Part shown: positions 25,640 to 34,495 of the stretch, one piece after another
How positions within the stretch are numbered: position 1 is the stretch's first letter
Layout of the letters: every line of letters begins with the position of its first letter
Program-made: the position numbers and the translations under genes
DNA from: Acidimicrobium ferrooxidans DSM 10331
GTDB lineage: Bacteria > Actinomycetota > Acidimicrobiia > Acidimicrobiales > Acidimicrobiaceae
DNA length: 64,000 nucleotides
Direction: 5' to 3'
Assembly (NCBI RefSeq): GCF_000023265.1
Contig: NC_013124.1
Coordinates: 1,492,001-1,556,000 of the forward strand
Notes under the pieces: model-generated
What the model was told of the DNA's origin: nothing
The model's input: the letters and a program-made list of their open reading frames with translations, nothing else
The model's database searches: none

Positions 25640-27905
25640 GAAGAAGGCGAAGACTGCTTGCAAGTTCTCGCAGACGCTCGGCCGCCTGAGCTTCGTGAGA
25701 GAGGACGCCGCGCCCGTGGCGCTCGACGAGGGCATGTGCAAGCGCCTCGGCAACGCGCGGGCGCGGGCCAACCAACCAGCGCGGATCCGAACCTTCCAAC
25801 ACCGCGCTGACGAGCGCAGTCATGGACGAGGAGTCGGCCCAGGCAGCATCACCGAGATCAGCGATGAATCGACGCTCGTCGCCCGGCGAACCTTGTGGTC
25901 CCAATGCGAGGGTGGCCGCAACCGTCGCGCCCCGCCCGCGGGCCAGCTCTGCCGCGATCTTGAGCGCATCTCCCGGGTCCACCGCATACGTCAGGAGAAG
26001 GCCAACTGGCGCCCTCAGATTGGCCGGTAGTGCCTCGAGCAAACGACGCATACCCTCGCTGGGCCGTTGCCCGACCACCAGCGCCCCGTCAACCCAGCCG
26101 GCGACAACGATCAGATCGGCGTCGACGAGGTCCTCGGTTTCGAACTGATCGGCGGGGATGCAGCGCACGCTTGGCGCAAAATTCGCGAGCGTCTCTCCCA
26201 GGGAAAGTGCCGCCGCGCGGGTGTGGCCACCCTTGGAGTCGTAGGCAATGAGCACCCGTGGCGGAGCCAGTCGTCGACCGGGCAACACCGCGTTGCGACC
26301 GCCTGCGGCGAGCATCTCCTCCCCGACCCGGCGCCCGTGAGCCATCGCCTCCACCACCGTTGACGGTCCGACGAGGACATCACCAATGGCCCAGGTGCGG
26401 GCCTGCCGCCACGCTGCCGCTCGCCTCCGGGCCCGATCCCGGCTCCAGGCGAGATCACCGACACGCAACCCTCGGAGCGGCTCACCCGCGAAGATCCCTG
26501 AGGCCAACCAGTGTCGGCTCGGCAGATCTCCAACTTCCTTGCGTTCAGCGAGCCCAGGCACCGAAGCGATCCAGGACGGATCGACGCGATAGCCCATCGC
26601 AGCTACCACTCGATCGACCACGAGCTCCTCGGCGATCTCACTGGTCACCGTAGGCCGCTCACTCGCGCGCTCCTGCTTCGTCCGAACGAGGAGACAGTGG
26701 ATCCCGTCGTCGCGTTCGGCGACCGACTGGAGCGTCACGCCAAATCGCACCTGTACGCCCTCGGCCTCCGCTTCGGCAAGTTCGTCAGGCCGCACAAGGC
26801 TGAAGCGCTGATCCATCCAATCGATACAGACTGCAGAGCCACCGCGCCGTCGCACCAGGCGCGCGACGTCCATCGCCGTGTTGCCCGCCCCAACCACGAG
26901 CACACGATCATCCACCGGCGGCAAACCAGCTTGAATCGCCGCCTCGGCCACGGCGATCTCGTCGAGTGCGTTGCCGACAGAGATGGTCTCGATGCCATCG
27001 GCGCGTACGGGCAACGGAGCGCCAGCACCAACGGCCAGCACCACGGCGTCGTAGCGGTTACGCGCCGCCACCACATCGTCCGGAGACAGCGCGGTGTTCA
27101 TCTGGAAAGCCACGCCTCGCCGCTCGAGACGCTCGATGACCCGATCGAGAACGTCCGAGGGCAGCGTGAACCGCGGGATCCCGTTGCGCAGCAAGCCTCC
27201 AGGTTGGTCGGCAGCGTCGACCACGGTGACCTCGACCCCGGCTCCCGACAGGACATCTGCGGCACCGAGCCCGGCCGGACCGCTCCCAACGATCAGTACG
27301 CGGCCCTCCTTGGCAGCCGGCGTCGGGTCGACCGCATCAGCATGGTCAGCGATGTAGCGCTCGATGGCGTGGATCGCCACCGGCCTCGCTCCGGCAAGCC
27401 GCCAGGAACAGCTCCCCTCGCATTGGATCGCCGCATCACAGACGCGTGAGCAGATCTCGGGCAACGATGTATGTGCGCTCAGCACGTCACGGGCACCGGC
27501 GAGATCGCCACTACGCAGCTGAGCGATGAACTCGGGGATGTCGTTGTGCGTCGGGCAGCCTCGCACACACGTCGGGTCCGGACACGCCAAGCAGCGATTG
27601 GCCTCTTCGAGCACGTCCGCAAAGCTCGCGAATCCGCCGCGTACCTCGTCAAGGCCGCCCAGGGCCACGTCTGGATCCAACTCTGGCAAGACAGCGCCCG
27701 GCGCAACCTGCGGATCACCCGCGACGACGATCGCATCGAACGGACAGACCCGCTCGCACTGGCGGCACCCGACACACCGTGCGCTGTCGACAGTGACGAC
27801 GTAACGATCGAGGTCGAGATCGATCGCCTCCACCGGACAACGAATCAGACACTCTTGACACCCGGCACACCGGTCGGTGAGCACCTCAACGACAACAGCG
27901 CTCAT
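25617..27905 (-). CDS. Ferredoxin / GltD-like NADPH oxidoreductase / flavodoxin-like fusion
   Basis: 762 residues from ATG 27905, preceded by AGGAGGG. Residues ~8-65 hold two [4Fe-4S] ferredoxin motifs (CAGCQECLIRCP, CVGCRQCERVCP). Next is the GltD-type Fe-S domain (CLACPDPTCVRGCPTH, CSRVCDAAIQCEGSC), then the FAD site GSGPAGLGAADVL and the NADPH site GAGNTAMDVARL. The C-terminus (~555-700) resembles a flavodoxin domain (VLIAYDSKGGHTRAAALSLG). It should move electrons between NAD(P)H and iron-sulfur or flavin partners. It lies 11 bp after a membrane polyferredoxin in one operon. Its final residues EAPIPS come from the tandem repeat. Confidence 0.82.
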   Translation of the reverse strand: MSAVVVEVLTDRCAGCQECLIRCPVEAIDLDLDRYVVTVDSARCVGCRQCERVCPFDAIVVAGDPQVAPGAVLPELDPDVALGGLDEVRGGFASFADVLEEANRCLACPDPTCVRGCPTHNDIPEFIAQLRSGDLAGARDVLSAHTSLPEICSRVCDAAIQCEGSCSWRLAGARPVAIHAIERYIADHADAVDPTPAAKEGRVLIVGSGPAGLGAADVLSGAGVEVTVVDAADQPGGLLRNGIPRFTLPSDVLDRVIERLERRGVAFQMNTALSPDDVVAARNRYDAVVLAVGAGAPLPVRADGIETISVGNALDEIAVAEAAIQAGLPPVDDRVLVVGAGNTAMDVARLVRRRGGSAVCIDWMDQRFSLVRPDELAEAEAEGVQVRFGVTLQSVAERDDGIHCLLVRTKQERASERPTVTSEIAEELVVDRVVAAMGYRVDPSWIASVPGLAERKEVGDLPSRHWLASGIFAGEPLRGLRVGDLAWSRDRARRRAAAWRQARTWAIGDVLVGPSTVVEAMAHGRRVGEEMLAAGGRNAVLPGRRLAPPRVLIAYDSKGGHTRAAALSLGETLANFAPSVRCIPADQFETEDLVDADLIVVAGWVDGALVVGQRPSEGMRRLLEALPANLRAPVGLLLTYAVDPGDALKIAAELARGRGATVAATLALGPQGSPGDERRFIADLGDAAWADSSSMTALVSAVLEGSDPRWLVGPRPRVAEALAHALVERHGRGVLSHEAQAAERLRELASSLRLLREAPIPS

Positions 27906-27916
27906 GTTCAACCCTC

Positions 27917-29467
27917 CTAGGACGCTCCGTGCATGATGACGTACAGCCATCCAGCCACGGCCCCGAACACGACGACGAGCGCAAGAGCAGAGAGCTTGGC
28001 GACGGCACGATGACGCACGATCGACGCGAGATCAGCGTCGAAGATGCGCGCCATGGCCCAGAGGCCACCGACGACTCCGAGCGCCATCACGCCGACCTGG
28101 ACCTCGACAATTTGCGGGATCGCCAGCAGGTGGTCCGACAGCAAGCTCCAGTGCTGCGTGTTGACACCGAAGATGCCGACGATGGCTGGGATGAGGCTCG
28201 GGATGTGCTTGAAGAACTTCGGCAGCTGGCGTGCGAAGTAGTCCATCCCGACAACTGGGATGAGGCCGTAGGTGAGCGGCAGGAACACCTGACGGAACGG
28301 AGTGACGCGGTCGAGCCGACTCTCTGCGGTGACCGTCCGCCGTGCAGCCGGATCGAGAAAGGCTCGACCCCACGCCCAGATGATCCCTGCAGTTGCGAGA
28401 GCCACCGCGGCGATGATGCCCAGGTAGTCAATCGGGTTCGGGTAGGCCGGCCACCCAGTCGCGCGATTGAGCGTGGCATCGATGGAGCTGTAGACGTCGG
28501 TCGCGTTGAACTGCTGGAAGATCACGAGGCCCCACAAGATCGCGATGGCCCAGGCAAGGTCCCAACGGCGACGCTTCGGCGCGACCACGGAGGTGAGTGG
28601 CGCCTGCAGGAAGAGTCCCACATTGTTCGAGGGGCATGCCTTGTAGCACTCCGTGCACAGTCCGCAGGCGGCATTCGACTCAGCCGATCCCGGCCACGTG
28701 AACCATGGACAGCCATAACCGGACGCACCGCCACGCATGCAATCCTTGGTGGTGCACTCGAGGCACGTCTCGCGGTCGACCGTTCGAAAGCCCGCGACCG
28801 AGCCCATCGACCCGACGGTGCCGATCAACGCCGAGAGTGGACACAGGTACCGGCAGAAGCTCCGCCGCTCGAAGACGAGGAACACCGAGACCGCCGTGGC
28901 GACGATACCGAGCACCATGATGGCTGTGTAGCGAGGCACCCCCGGACCTGCGATGTTGAAGTACTCCTCGATGAAGGTCAGCAGCACGAAGGTCGCGACA
29001 GATCCCAAGAAGCCGTACTCGGCCAGCCACGGAGGCACCGGGCGCCCGAGACCGATCGCCGAGTGCAGTCGGCGAAAGAAGGTACGACGCTGGATCCACT
29101 CCGCGAAGCCGCCGAAGGGGCACATGGAGCACCACGCGCGCCCGACCACGGCCATGAGCACGAAGACAACGCAGAACCACAGGTACCACGTGATCGCGGT
29201 CGCAAAGTTCGTCTGGGGATCGACGACGCCGACGAAGCCCAGGACGATCACCAGCCAGAAGATGATCTGGTTCGGCAGAATCAAGAGGAATTGGGTGGTC
29301 CGATTCGCGGCGAGGCGGGCGATGATACCCCGACGTGCCACGTTGGCACGTGGCGACGGATCTGATCGCTCGAATCGATCCTGGCCCGGCCGATGCGGCG
29401 GTCGCAATCGCACGACCACCTGATCATCGAGCACGGTCTGCACATGCGGGGGCTTGGTCGTAGCCAT
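27917..29467 (-). CDS. Membrane polyferredoxin (NapH/CcoG/NosR-type 4Fe-4S protein)
   Basis: 516 residues from ATG 29467, preceded by AAAGGAGGAG. Several membrane segments carry Fe-S motifs: WCSMCPFGGFAEW, FCRYLCPLSALIG, CLECTTKDC and CGLCTECYKACP. The C-terminal third adds three or four more segments without cysteines. Such proteins pass electrons across or along the membrane to periplasmic or membrane partners. Coupled to the NADPH oxidoreductase fusion gene, it likely forms the membrane half of one electron-transfer system. Operator and divergent Rrf2 regulator lie just upstream. Confidence 0.85.
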   Translation of the reverse strand: MATTKPPHVQTVLDDQVVVRLRPPHRPGQDRFERSDPSPRANVARRGIIARLAANRTTQFLLILPNQIIFWLVIVLGFVGVVDPQTNFATAITWYLWFCVVFVLMAVVGRAWCSMCPFGGFAEWIQRRTFFRRLHSAIGLGRPVPPWLAEYGFLGSVATFVLLTFIEEYFNIAGPGVPRYTAIMVLGIVATAVSVFLVFERRSFCRYLCPLSALIGTVGSMGSVAGFRTVDRETCLECTTKDCMRGGASGYGCPWFTWPGSAESNAACGLCTECYKACPSNNVGLFLQAPLTSVVAPKRRRWDLAWAIAILWGLVIFQQFNATDVYSSIDATLNRATGWPAYPNPIDYLGIIAAVALATAGIIWAWGRAFLDPAARRTVTAESRLDRVTPFRQVFLPLTYGLIPVVGMDYFARQLPKFFKHIPSLIPAIVGIFGVNTQHWSLLSDHLLAIPQIVEVQVGVMALGVVGGLWAMARIFDADLASIVRHRAVAKLSALALVVVFGAVAGWLYVIMHGAS

Positions 29468-29492
29468 CTCGCTCCTCCTTTGGCACCGCGCC

Positions 29493-29517
29493 AATGATTA
29501 GTCATTGACTAATCGTT
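29493..29517. promoter_or_regulatory. Palindromic operator between redox operon and rrf2
   Basis: GATTAGTC-ATT-GACTAATC is a perfect 8-3-8 palindrome (29496-29514), extended to 11-bp arms with one mismatch (AATGATTAGTC / GACTAATCGTT). It stands alone in an AT-rich patch in the divergent intergenic region, so it most likely binds the Rrf2 protein and controls both sides. Confidence 0.75.
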
Positions 29518-29567
29518 ACTGTAGCCATGCCCATACGTGGTGTCAAGTCGCGACTACGATCGGACAC

Positions 29568-30389
29568 GTGGACCTCTCGCTGTCTCGGCGTGGCGACTAT
29601 GCGGTACGTGCAGCGCTCTACCTTGCGCGCCAGGAGTCGAACGAGGCCGTCGGCGTGCGCGAGATCACGGCCGCAATGGCGATTCCACCGAGCTTCGCAG
29701 GCCAGATCCTCGCGGACCTGACCCGCGCAGGCATCCTCGGTGCGCGGCCGGGCCGCGGAGGCGGCTATTGGCTCCAACACGACCCGAAGGACATCACCCT
29801 CCTCACCATCGTCGAAGCAGCCGAGGGCACCCTCCGCGCGGAACGGTGCGCGCTCGGGGATGGACCATGCCGTTGGGACAGCGTGTGTCCACTCCACACC
29901 TTCTGGCAGGGAGCCGTTCGAGCCGTTCGCGATCAGCTCGCCACCGTGACGCTCGCCGACGTCCGAGACGCGGACGTCGCCCTCGAACATGGGGTTGCCC
30001 CGCCGCCCGATGCCCACCGCCACGCCACGGTCACCAACCTTGCCGAGACGATCGACGTCGAGGCACCCGCAGACGAGGTCGAACGACGCTTGCGCACGCT
30101 GACGTCCGACGATCTCGCCAAGGCGATCGCGCATCGCCTGAAGGCCGCACTCGACCTCGACCTCACTCTCTGCGAACTCGCCCATCCAGGCCGTCGCCTC
30201 GTCGTCGAGGTGAACGACCCCATCGGCCAGACGGCGAGAGCAGAGTTCGATCTCACCACCGAGCCGGCGGATCCCCTGCGCACCACGCTCACTGCGGCGA
30301 TCCTCTGGCGCGGTCGGCTCGAGGACCCACGCCCTAGCGTTCGCGCGATCCTGACGGCGACGGCAAGACTCCTCGAGGACGCGCGCTGA
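29568..30389 (+). CDS. Rrf2 family Fe-S regulator with C-terminal extension
   Basis: 273 residues from GTG 29568 (an upstream frame lacks a credible start). Residues 1-135 are a standard Rrf2 winged helix (SLSRRGDYAVRAALYLARQE, GQILADLTRAGILGARPG). Cysteines 94, 101 and 107 (C-x6-C-x5-C) fit the [Fe-S] ligand cluster of IscR/NsrR/RsrR-type sensors. Unusually, ~135 more residues follow (from ATVTNLAETIDVEAPAD to the end), nearly doubling the usual length; I do not recognise this domain. Likely senses redox, NO or iron-sulfur status and controls the divergent redox operon. It overlaps convergent fur by 56 bp. Confidence 0.88.
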   Translation: MDLSLSRRGDYAVRAALYLARQESNEAVGVREITAAMAIPPSFAGQILADLTRAGILGARPGRGGGYWLQHDPKDITLLTIVEAAEGTLRAERCALGDGPCRWDSVCPLHTFWQGAVRAVRDQLATVTLADVRDADVALEHGVAPPPDAHRHATVTNLAETIDVEAPADEVERRLRTLTSDDLAKAIAHRLKAALDLDLTLCELAHPGRRLVVEVNDPIGQTARAEFDLTTEPADPLRTTLTAAILWRGRLEDPRPSVRAILTATARLLEDAR

Positions 30390-30789
30390 TGCACCGCTCA
30401 CAGACGCCGTAGGCCTCGACCTGGTGATACAAGACTGGGCCAGGCGCGTCGTCGATCGTGATCGCCTGACACGAGGCCACCCGAACCTCGAAGATCTCCC
30501 CGCACGACACGCAGTGGAAGTGGTGGTGGTGCGACGCGTAGGGCGGCAGGAGCTCATAGGCGATGTCGTCACCGATGGTCACCGGTTGGACGATGCCAGC
30601 CTCGGCAAACGCCGCGATGGTTCGGTAGGCCGTCGCCGACCCAACGCCCGCTTCTGCGAGAACGTCGACCAACTCGGCCCTCGTCAGCGGACGCCCCGCC
30701 TCCGCCAACACGCGAAACACCGCACGTCGCTCATCGGTGACCCGCAACCCGCGTTGTCTGAGTGCACCCTCGAACTGCGTCTCAGCCAT
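30334..30789 (-). CDS. Fur family metal-responsive regulator
   Basis: 151 residues from ATG 30789. Winged helix: LRQRGLRVTDERRAVFRVL and SATAYRTIAAFAEAGIVQ. Metal/dimer domain: ASHHHHFHCVSCGEIFEV with HHHHFHC and CxxC, and a second CERC near the end, giving the two cysteine pairs of the structural zinc site. It could be Fur, Zur or Nur; the linked NicO-like transporter favours nickel, cobalt or zinc. Its start overlaps the transporter stop by 8 nt, so they form one operon. Confidence 0.88.
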   Translation of the reverse strand: MAETQFEGALRQRGLRVTDERRAVFRVLAEAGRPLTRAELVDVLAEAGVGSATAYRTIAAFAEAGIVQPVTIGDDIAYELLPPYASHHHHFHCVSCGEIFEVRVASCQAITIDDAPGPVLYHQVEAYGVCERCISARPRGVLPSPSGSRER

Positions 30790-31720
30790 CGAGCTGCTCC
30801 GTCCGACCGGGCTCGGCACTCGGAGCCGCATCCTGCTCGCCAGCGCGCGAGAGCGAGCGGGCCCGACGCGCAGCGTGACGAGTCTCACGGACGAGCGTCC
30901 CGATCCCGACGACGACGACGGCGAAGATGACGAGCACCTGAGCGATGCCGATGTTGTGAAGGTTGTGCACGTGGAGCGGTGTCACCAGGTGAAAGGAGAG
31001 AAGGTTCGGGAATGCGAGTCCGACGACACCGGCGACCACGAACGCCACACCTCCCCACAACAGCGTGCGCCCAGCGGTGACCAGTGCGACGGCGCGAATC
31101 TGCGCCTCCGTCAACGACAGGTGTCGAGCGACGGCACCGAAGAGGCCGCCCGCGACCGCCTGGACCACCGTGGTGCCCAGGCCGAAGGCTGCACCAGGCG
31201 CCCAACCGAGCCACACGGGCATCGCTGGCGCGAGCACGGTGTAGAGGATGAGAGCAAACGCCCCGATACCCCAGCCTGCGATGAAACCGTGCACCGCGGG
31301 CATCCATGGCTTCATGGTGACGTCGGGTACACCGTCCTCGACGTGATGGGCCGGCGAGAGCAGATGCCAGTGCTCACCGCGGAACAAGTAACGTGCCGCC
31401 AGCGCCATCGCCAGCCCGACGGCGACGTAGACGGCATAGTCCAGCCAGGGCGTGTCAACGAAGACCTTGGCGAGCGCCAGGTTCGCAAGTTCGGACGCGA
31501 TCGCACGCTGCACGGTGAACGCAGCCGAGAACGTCAGGCCGGCGACGAGACCGCGTCGACTCGAGTAGCTGCCGATGGCGTACGAGAACGTGATCGGCCA
31601 CGTGTGCTCGTCGGGGGTGATGCCATGCACGATGCCGAGCGCGAACGCGAGTACCAGCGCACCGCCGATCGTCGCCACCCCAGCCGGGTTCCACAAGTTC
31701 AGCACCGCGAGCAGATCCAC
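30782..31720 (-). CDS. NicO/UreH-type membrane metal transporter
   Basis: 312 residues with about 6-7 membrane segments. LGIVHGITPDEHTWPITFSY is the HxxxxDxH-like metal motif of the NicO/UreH/RcnA group, and a His-rich loop (FRGEHWHLLSPAHHVED) follows. It should import or export Ni2+, Co2+ or a similar ion. A Fur-family regulator follows in the same operon, and two Fur-like boxes lie just upstream. Confidence 0.75.
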   Translation of the reverse strand: MDLLAVLNLWNPAGVATIGGALVLAFALGIVHGITPDEHTWPITFSYAIGSYSSRRGLVAGLTFSAAFTVQRAIASELANLALAKVFVDTPWLDYAVYVAVGLAMALAARYLFRGEHWHLLSPAHHVEDGVPDVTMKPWMPAVHGFIAGWGIGAFALILYTVLAPAMPVWLGWAPGAAFGLGTTVVQAVAGGLFGAVARHLSLTEAQIRAVALVTAGRTLLWGGVAFVVAGVVGLAFPNLLSFHLVTPLHVHNLHNIGIAQVLVIFAVVVVGIGTLVRETRHAARRARSLSRAGEQDAAPSAEPGRTEQLDG

Positions 31721-31745
31721 GACGACCTCCTGTCCGTGCTACACA

Positions 31746-31784
31746 TGATAGCAATTCTCACTTAGTGTTGACACGCATTCTCAA
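31746..31784. promoter_or_regulatory. Two Fur/Zur-like boxes upstream of metal transporter operon
   Basis: TGATAGCAATTCTCA (31746-31760) and TTGACACGCATTCTCAA (31768-31784) both have inverted ends and share GCA(A)TTCTCA. They sit 26-64 bases upstream of the transporter start in the only AT-rich part of the region. Autoregulation by the Fur-family protein of the operon is the likely purpose. Confidence 0.55.
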
Positions 31785-31916
31785 CAACGAGGCGGCCGTC
31801 CCATTCCCTGACCGCGCGCGCTAGCCTTCCCCTGGGACGATGTGTGCACGTGCAATCGTGGGCGCGGCGCTCGACTCGGCTCCCCACGCACCCCGGATCG
31901 TCAACGGAAAGGATCC

Positions 31917-32888
31917 ATGATGCGCTATCGCCATCTCGGCCGAACCGGTCTCAAGGTCTCCGAACTCGGCTTCGGCTCCTGGGTCACCTTCGGAACCCAG
32001 CTCGACGTCGGGCGCGCGGCCGACATCCTCGCCGCCGCCAGGGAAGCCGGCATCAATCTGTTCGACAACGCCGAGGCCTACGCCGGAGGCGAGTCCGAAC
32101 GCATCATGGGACAGGCCATCGCGCGACTCGGATGGCCACGGTGGAGCTACGTCGTCACCTCCAAGTTCTTCTGGGGGATCCACGACGACGTGAACACGCA
32201 CCACACCCTCAACCGCAAGTACCTCGTCGAGGCCGTCGACGCGTCACTCGAGCGCTTCGGCCTGGACCACCTCGACATCATCTACTGCCACCGACCGGAC
32301 CCCACGACGCCCATCGCCGAGACGGTCTTCGCGATGAGCGAACTCGTCAGCGCACACAAGGCGCACTACTGGGGGACCAGCGAGTGGAGCGCCGAGGAAA
32401 TTCGCCACGCCATCGACGTCGCAACCGCCAATCACCTCCACGCTCCGGTCGTGGAGCAACCTCAGTACAACCTGCTCGAGCGCCAGCGCGTCGAGCACGA
32501 ATACGCCCGCCTGCTCGACGAGGAAGGCATCGGCCTCACCACCTGGAGTCCGCTTGCGTCCGGCTTGCTCACCGGCAAGTACGTCAATGGGGTGCCCGCG
32601 GGATCACGAGCCACGCTCCACGGGTACGAGTGGCTCCGTGATCTGCTCACCGACCCGGGACGCCAAGCCGTCGTGCGCAGCCTGCTCCCGCTCGCGTCAC
32701 GGCTCGAGGTCTCGCTCGCCCAGCTCGCCATCGGCTGGTGCCTCCTGAATCCGCACGTATCCTCCGTCCTCCTCGGTGCCACCTCCATCGATCAACTCAA
32801 CGAGAACCTCGGAGCACTCGAGGCCCGAGACCGTCTGACCCCAGCGGTCGTGGACGAGATCAACGCGATCCTGGCGGAGCACGCCTGA
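31917..32888 (+). CDS. Aldo/keto reductase (potassium-channel beta subunit-like group)
   Basis: 323 residues from ATG 31917, with GGAAAGGATCC before it. YRHLGRTGLKVSELGFGSW opens the TIM barrel; the catalytic tetrad is Asp and Tyr in NAEAYAGGESE, Lys in TSKFF and His in CHRPD. QPQYNLLERQRVE and GATSIDQLNENL match the AKR6/Kv-beta group, which uses NADPH to reduce aldehydes or ketones. Substrate unknown. It is directly coupled to a membrane transporter. Confidence 0.88.
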   Translation: MMRYRHLGRTGLKVSELGFGSWVTFGTQLDVGRAADILAAAREAGINLFDNAEAYAGGESERIMGQAIARLGWPRWSYVVTSKFFWGIHDDVNTHHTLNRKYLVEAVDASLERFGLDHLDIIYCHRPDPTTPIAETVFAMSELVSAHKAHYWGTSEWSAEEIRHAIDVATANHLHAPVVEQPQYNLLERQRVEHEYARLLDEEGIGLTTWSPLASGLLTGKYVNGVPAGSRATLHGYEWLRDLLTDPGRQAVVRSLLPLASRLEVSLAQLAIGWCLLNPHVSSVLLGATSIDQLNENLGALEARDRLTPAVVDEINAILAEHA

Positions 32889-33724
32889 GCGGACCACCAC
32901 GTCTCGGACGTGCGGTCGCTGCGGCGGCCCTGTTCGCAACCGCACCCGCGCTCACGCAACGCGCAGACGCGCTGGCGGGACCGGGTGCGGTCCTCGGTAT
33001 GCGAGCCATCGTCTCGGTCGCGGCCCTCGTCGTGATCGGGCTGCCGCGGGTCAGGCACCTCGCTCCTACCGTCGCAGCCGGTGTCGCCATCGTCCTCGGC
33101 TACTACGGCGCGACCACCCTCGGCTATGCCATCGCCCCGGCGACAATCGCGTCGCTGGGTTTGGCGAGCGAACCGCTCGTCGTCGGTCTCCTCAATCCCC
33201 ACTGGTTGCGCTCGCCGCGCACCCTCGCAACGGTGACGCTCGCAGTGGCGGCCATGGTGCTGCCGGTCACCGCGGCCCACGCAGGGACCCATCATGTGGT
33301 AGCTGGGATCGGACTGGTGGCGCTCGGCGGCGCATGCTTCGTCATCGGAGCTCGTCTCCTCCCGGCAAGCGCGACGCCGCGCGACGCCGTGCGGACGACC
33401 ACCTTCGCCCAAGCCCTCGGTGCGATCGTCCTGGCTGCTGTGCTCGCCGGAACCGGTCGCTTTGCCGTCGCGACCACGATCGAGCCCTGGCTGCTCGTCG
33501 CGGTGCTCGTCGCCGGCTCCTCCCTGGTCGGGATCGCCCTCTACGTCGGGGCGGCTCGCGACGCACCTGCCATCGCGGCCTCGAGCCTCAGCCTCGTGCC
33601 ACCGCTCGGAGCCGCCCTTGCCTGGGGCGCGCTTGGCGATCCGATGACCTGGCAACTCGCCCTGAGTGCCATCGTGGCCGCGTTGGCTGTCTACCTGGGC
33701 GCACGTAGCCCGACCGTTCCGTAG
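32885..33724 (+). CDS. EamA/DMT-type membrane transporter
   Basis: About 279 residues with ~10 membrane segments in two similar halves, as in drug/metabolite transporters (ALFATAPALTQRADALAG, LGYYGATTLGYAIAPATIAS, SLVPPLGAALAWGALGDPM). No ATG, GTG or TTG lies at a sensible place. A CTG overlapping the aldo/keto reductase stop as CTGA gives the right length and N-terminus, so I choose it as a non-standard start. A GTG at 32738 would overlap the neighbour by 150 bp. Substrate unknown. Confidence 0.65.
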   Translation: MSGPPRLGRAVAAAALFATAPALTQRADALAGPGAVLGMRAIVSVAALVVIGLPRVRHLAPTVAAGVAIVLGYYGATTLGYAIAPATIASLGLASEPLVVGLLNPHWLRSPRTLATVTLAVAAMVLPVTAAHAGTHHVVAGIGLVALGGACFVIGARLLPASATPRDAVRTTTFAQALGAIVLAAVLAGTGRFAVATTIEPWLLVAVLVAGSSLVGIALYVGAARDAPAIAASSLSLVPPLGAALAWGALGDPMTWQLALSAIVAALAVYLGARSPTVP

Positions 33725-33747
33725 TACCTGGCGGTAGGATCGCAGGT

Positions 33748-34494
33748 GTGTCCACCGCGTGGACCTTCGGAGCAGCCGCCCTCCGCTACGACACTCTACG
33801 ACCGCCGTACCCCGCGGCGACCTTCTCAACGCTCGAGCGCGCGATCGGATCCTACGAGGGCTCTCGAGTGGTGGAGGTCGGTGCCGGAACCGGCATCGCC
33901 ACCCAGGGGCTCGTCGCTGCAGGCGCGGACGTCCTCGCCCTCGAGCCCGATCCAGGCATGGGGCGCATCCTGCGTCGACGCCTCCCGACCGTACGCATGG
34001 TCCCCGCCAGGCTGGAGGACGTCGACCTCGAGGGCGTCCACCTCCTCGTCGGCTTTCAGTCGCTCCATTGGATACCGGTGCGAGCCTTGTGGCGCGCTGC
34101 CCGTCGAGCCCTGGCTCCCGGCGGCGTTCTCGCCGGCGTCTGGCAGCTCGCCACGCTCTCCGATGTCCGAGCGGCCCACGCGATCGGCGAGGTGCTCGCG
34201 AGATTCGGCGTGGAACGCTCCAGGGGATCCGACCAGCGCGTCAGCGACACCATCGAGGCACTGAGCGACCAGGCGGTGCACGGGTTCGCACCCGCGATGC
34301 GCTGCGAGCTCCCTTGGCACACGCAGCGCAGTGCGACAAGCTTTGCAGGCCTGCTCGCAACCATGAGCGACCTGCTTGCACTCGGTCACGAAGGCGCCGA
34401 CTGCGAGGCGCAACTCGCTGAGGCCCTGAGGCCGTACGAGCCGATCGACGTGCGCTACGACTGCGTCGTGATCATGCGTCAGCGGATGCCCTAA
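33748..34494 (+). CDS. Class I SAM-dependent methyltransferase
   Basis: 248 residues from GTG. VVEVGAGTGIATQGL is motif I, VLALEPDPGM motif II, and LLVGFQSLHWI with RRALAPGGVLAGV motifs IV and V. Similar to the Methyltransf_11 type acting on small molecules. It precedes the amidase by one base, so they are translationally linked. Confidence 0.85.
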   Translation: MSTAWTFGAAALRYDTLRPPYPAATFSTLERAIGSYEGSRVVEVGAGTGIATQGLVAAGADVLALEPDPGMGRILRRRLPTVRMVPARLEDVDLEGVHLLVGFQSLHWIPVRALWRAARRALAPGGVLAGVWQLATLSDVRAAHAIGEVLARFGVERSRGSDQRVSDTIEALSDQAVHGFAPAMRCELPWHTQRSATSFAGLLATMSDLLALGHEGADCEAQLAEALRPYEPIDVRYDCVVIMRQRMP

Positions 34495-34495
34495 G

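Noticed and set aside
25617-27905. Glutamate synthase small subunit (gltD)
   Set aside because: The GltD-like core is present, but the extra ferredoxin and flavodoxin-like domains and the lack of a gltB neighbour argue for another redox role.
27929-29365. Plus-strand open frame of ~480 codons, Asp/Arg/His-rich
   Set aside because: Mirror of the membrane polyferredoxin gene, typical of high-GC antisense frames.
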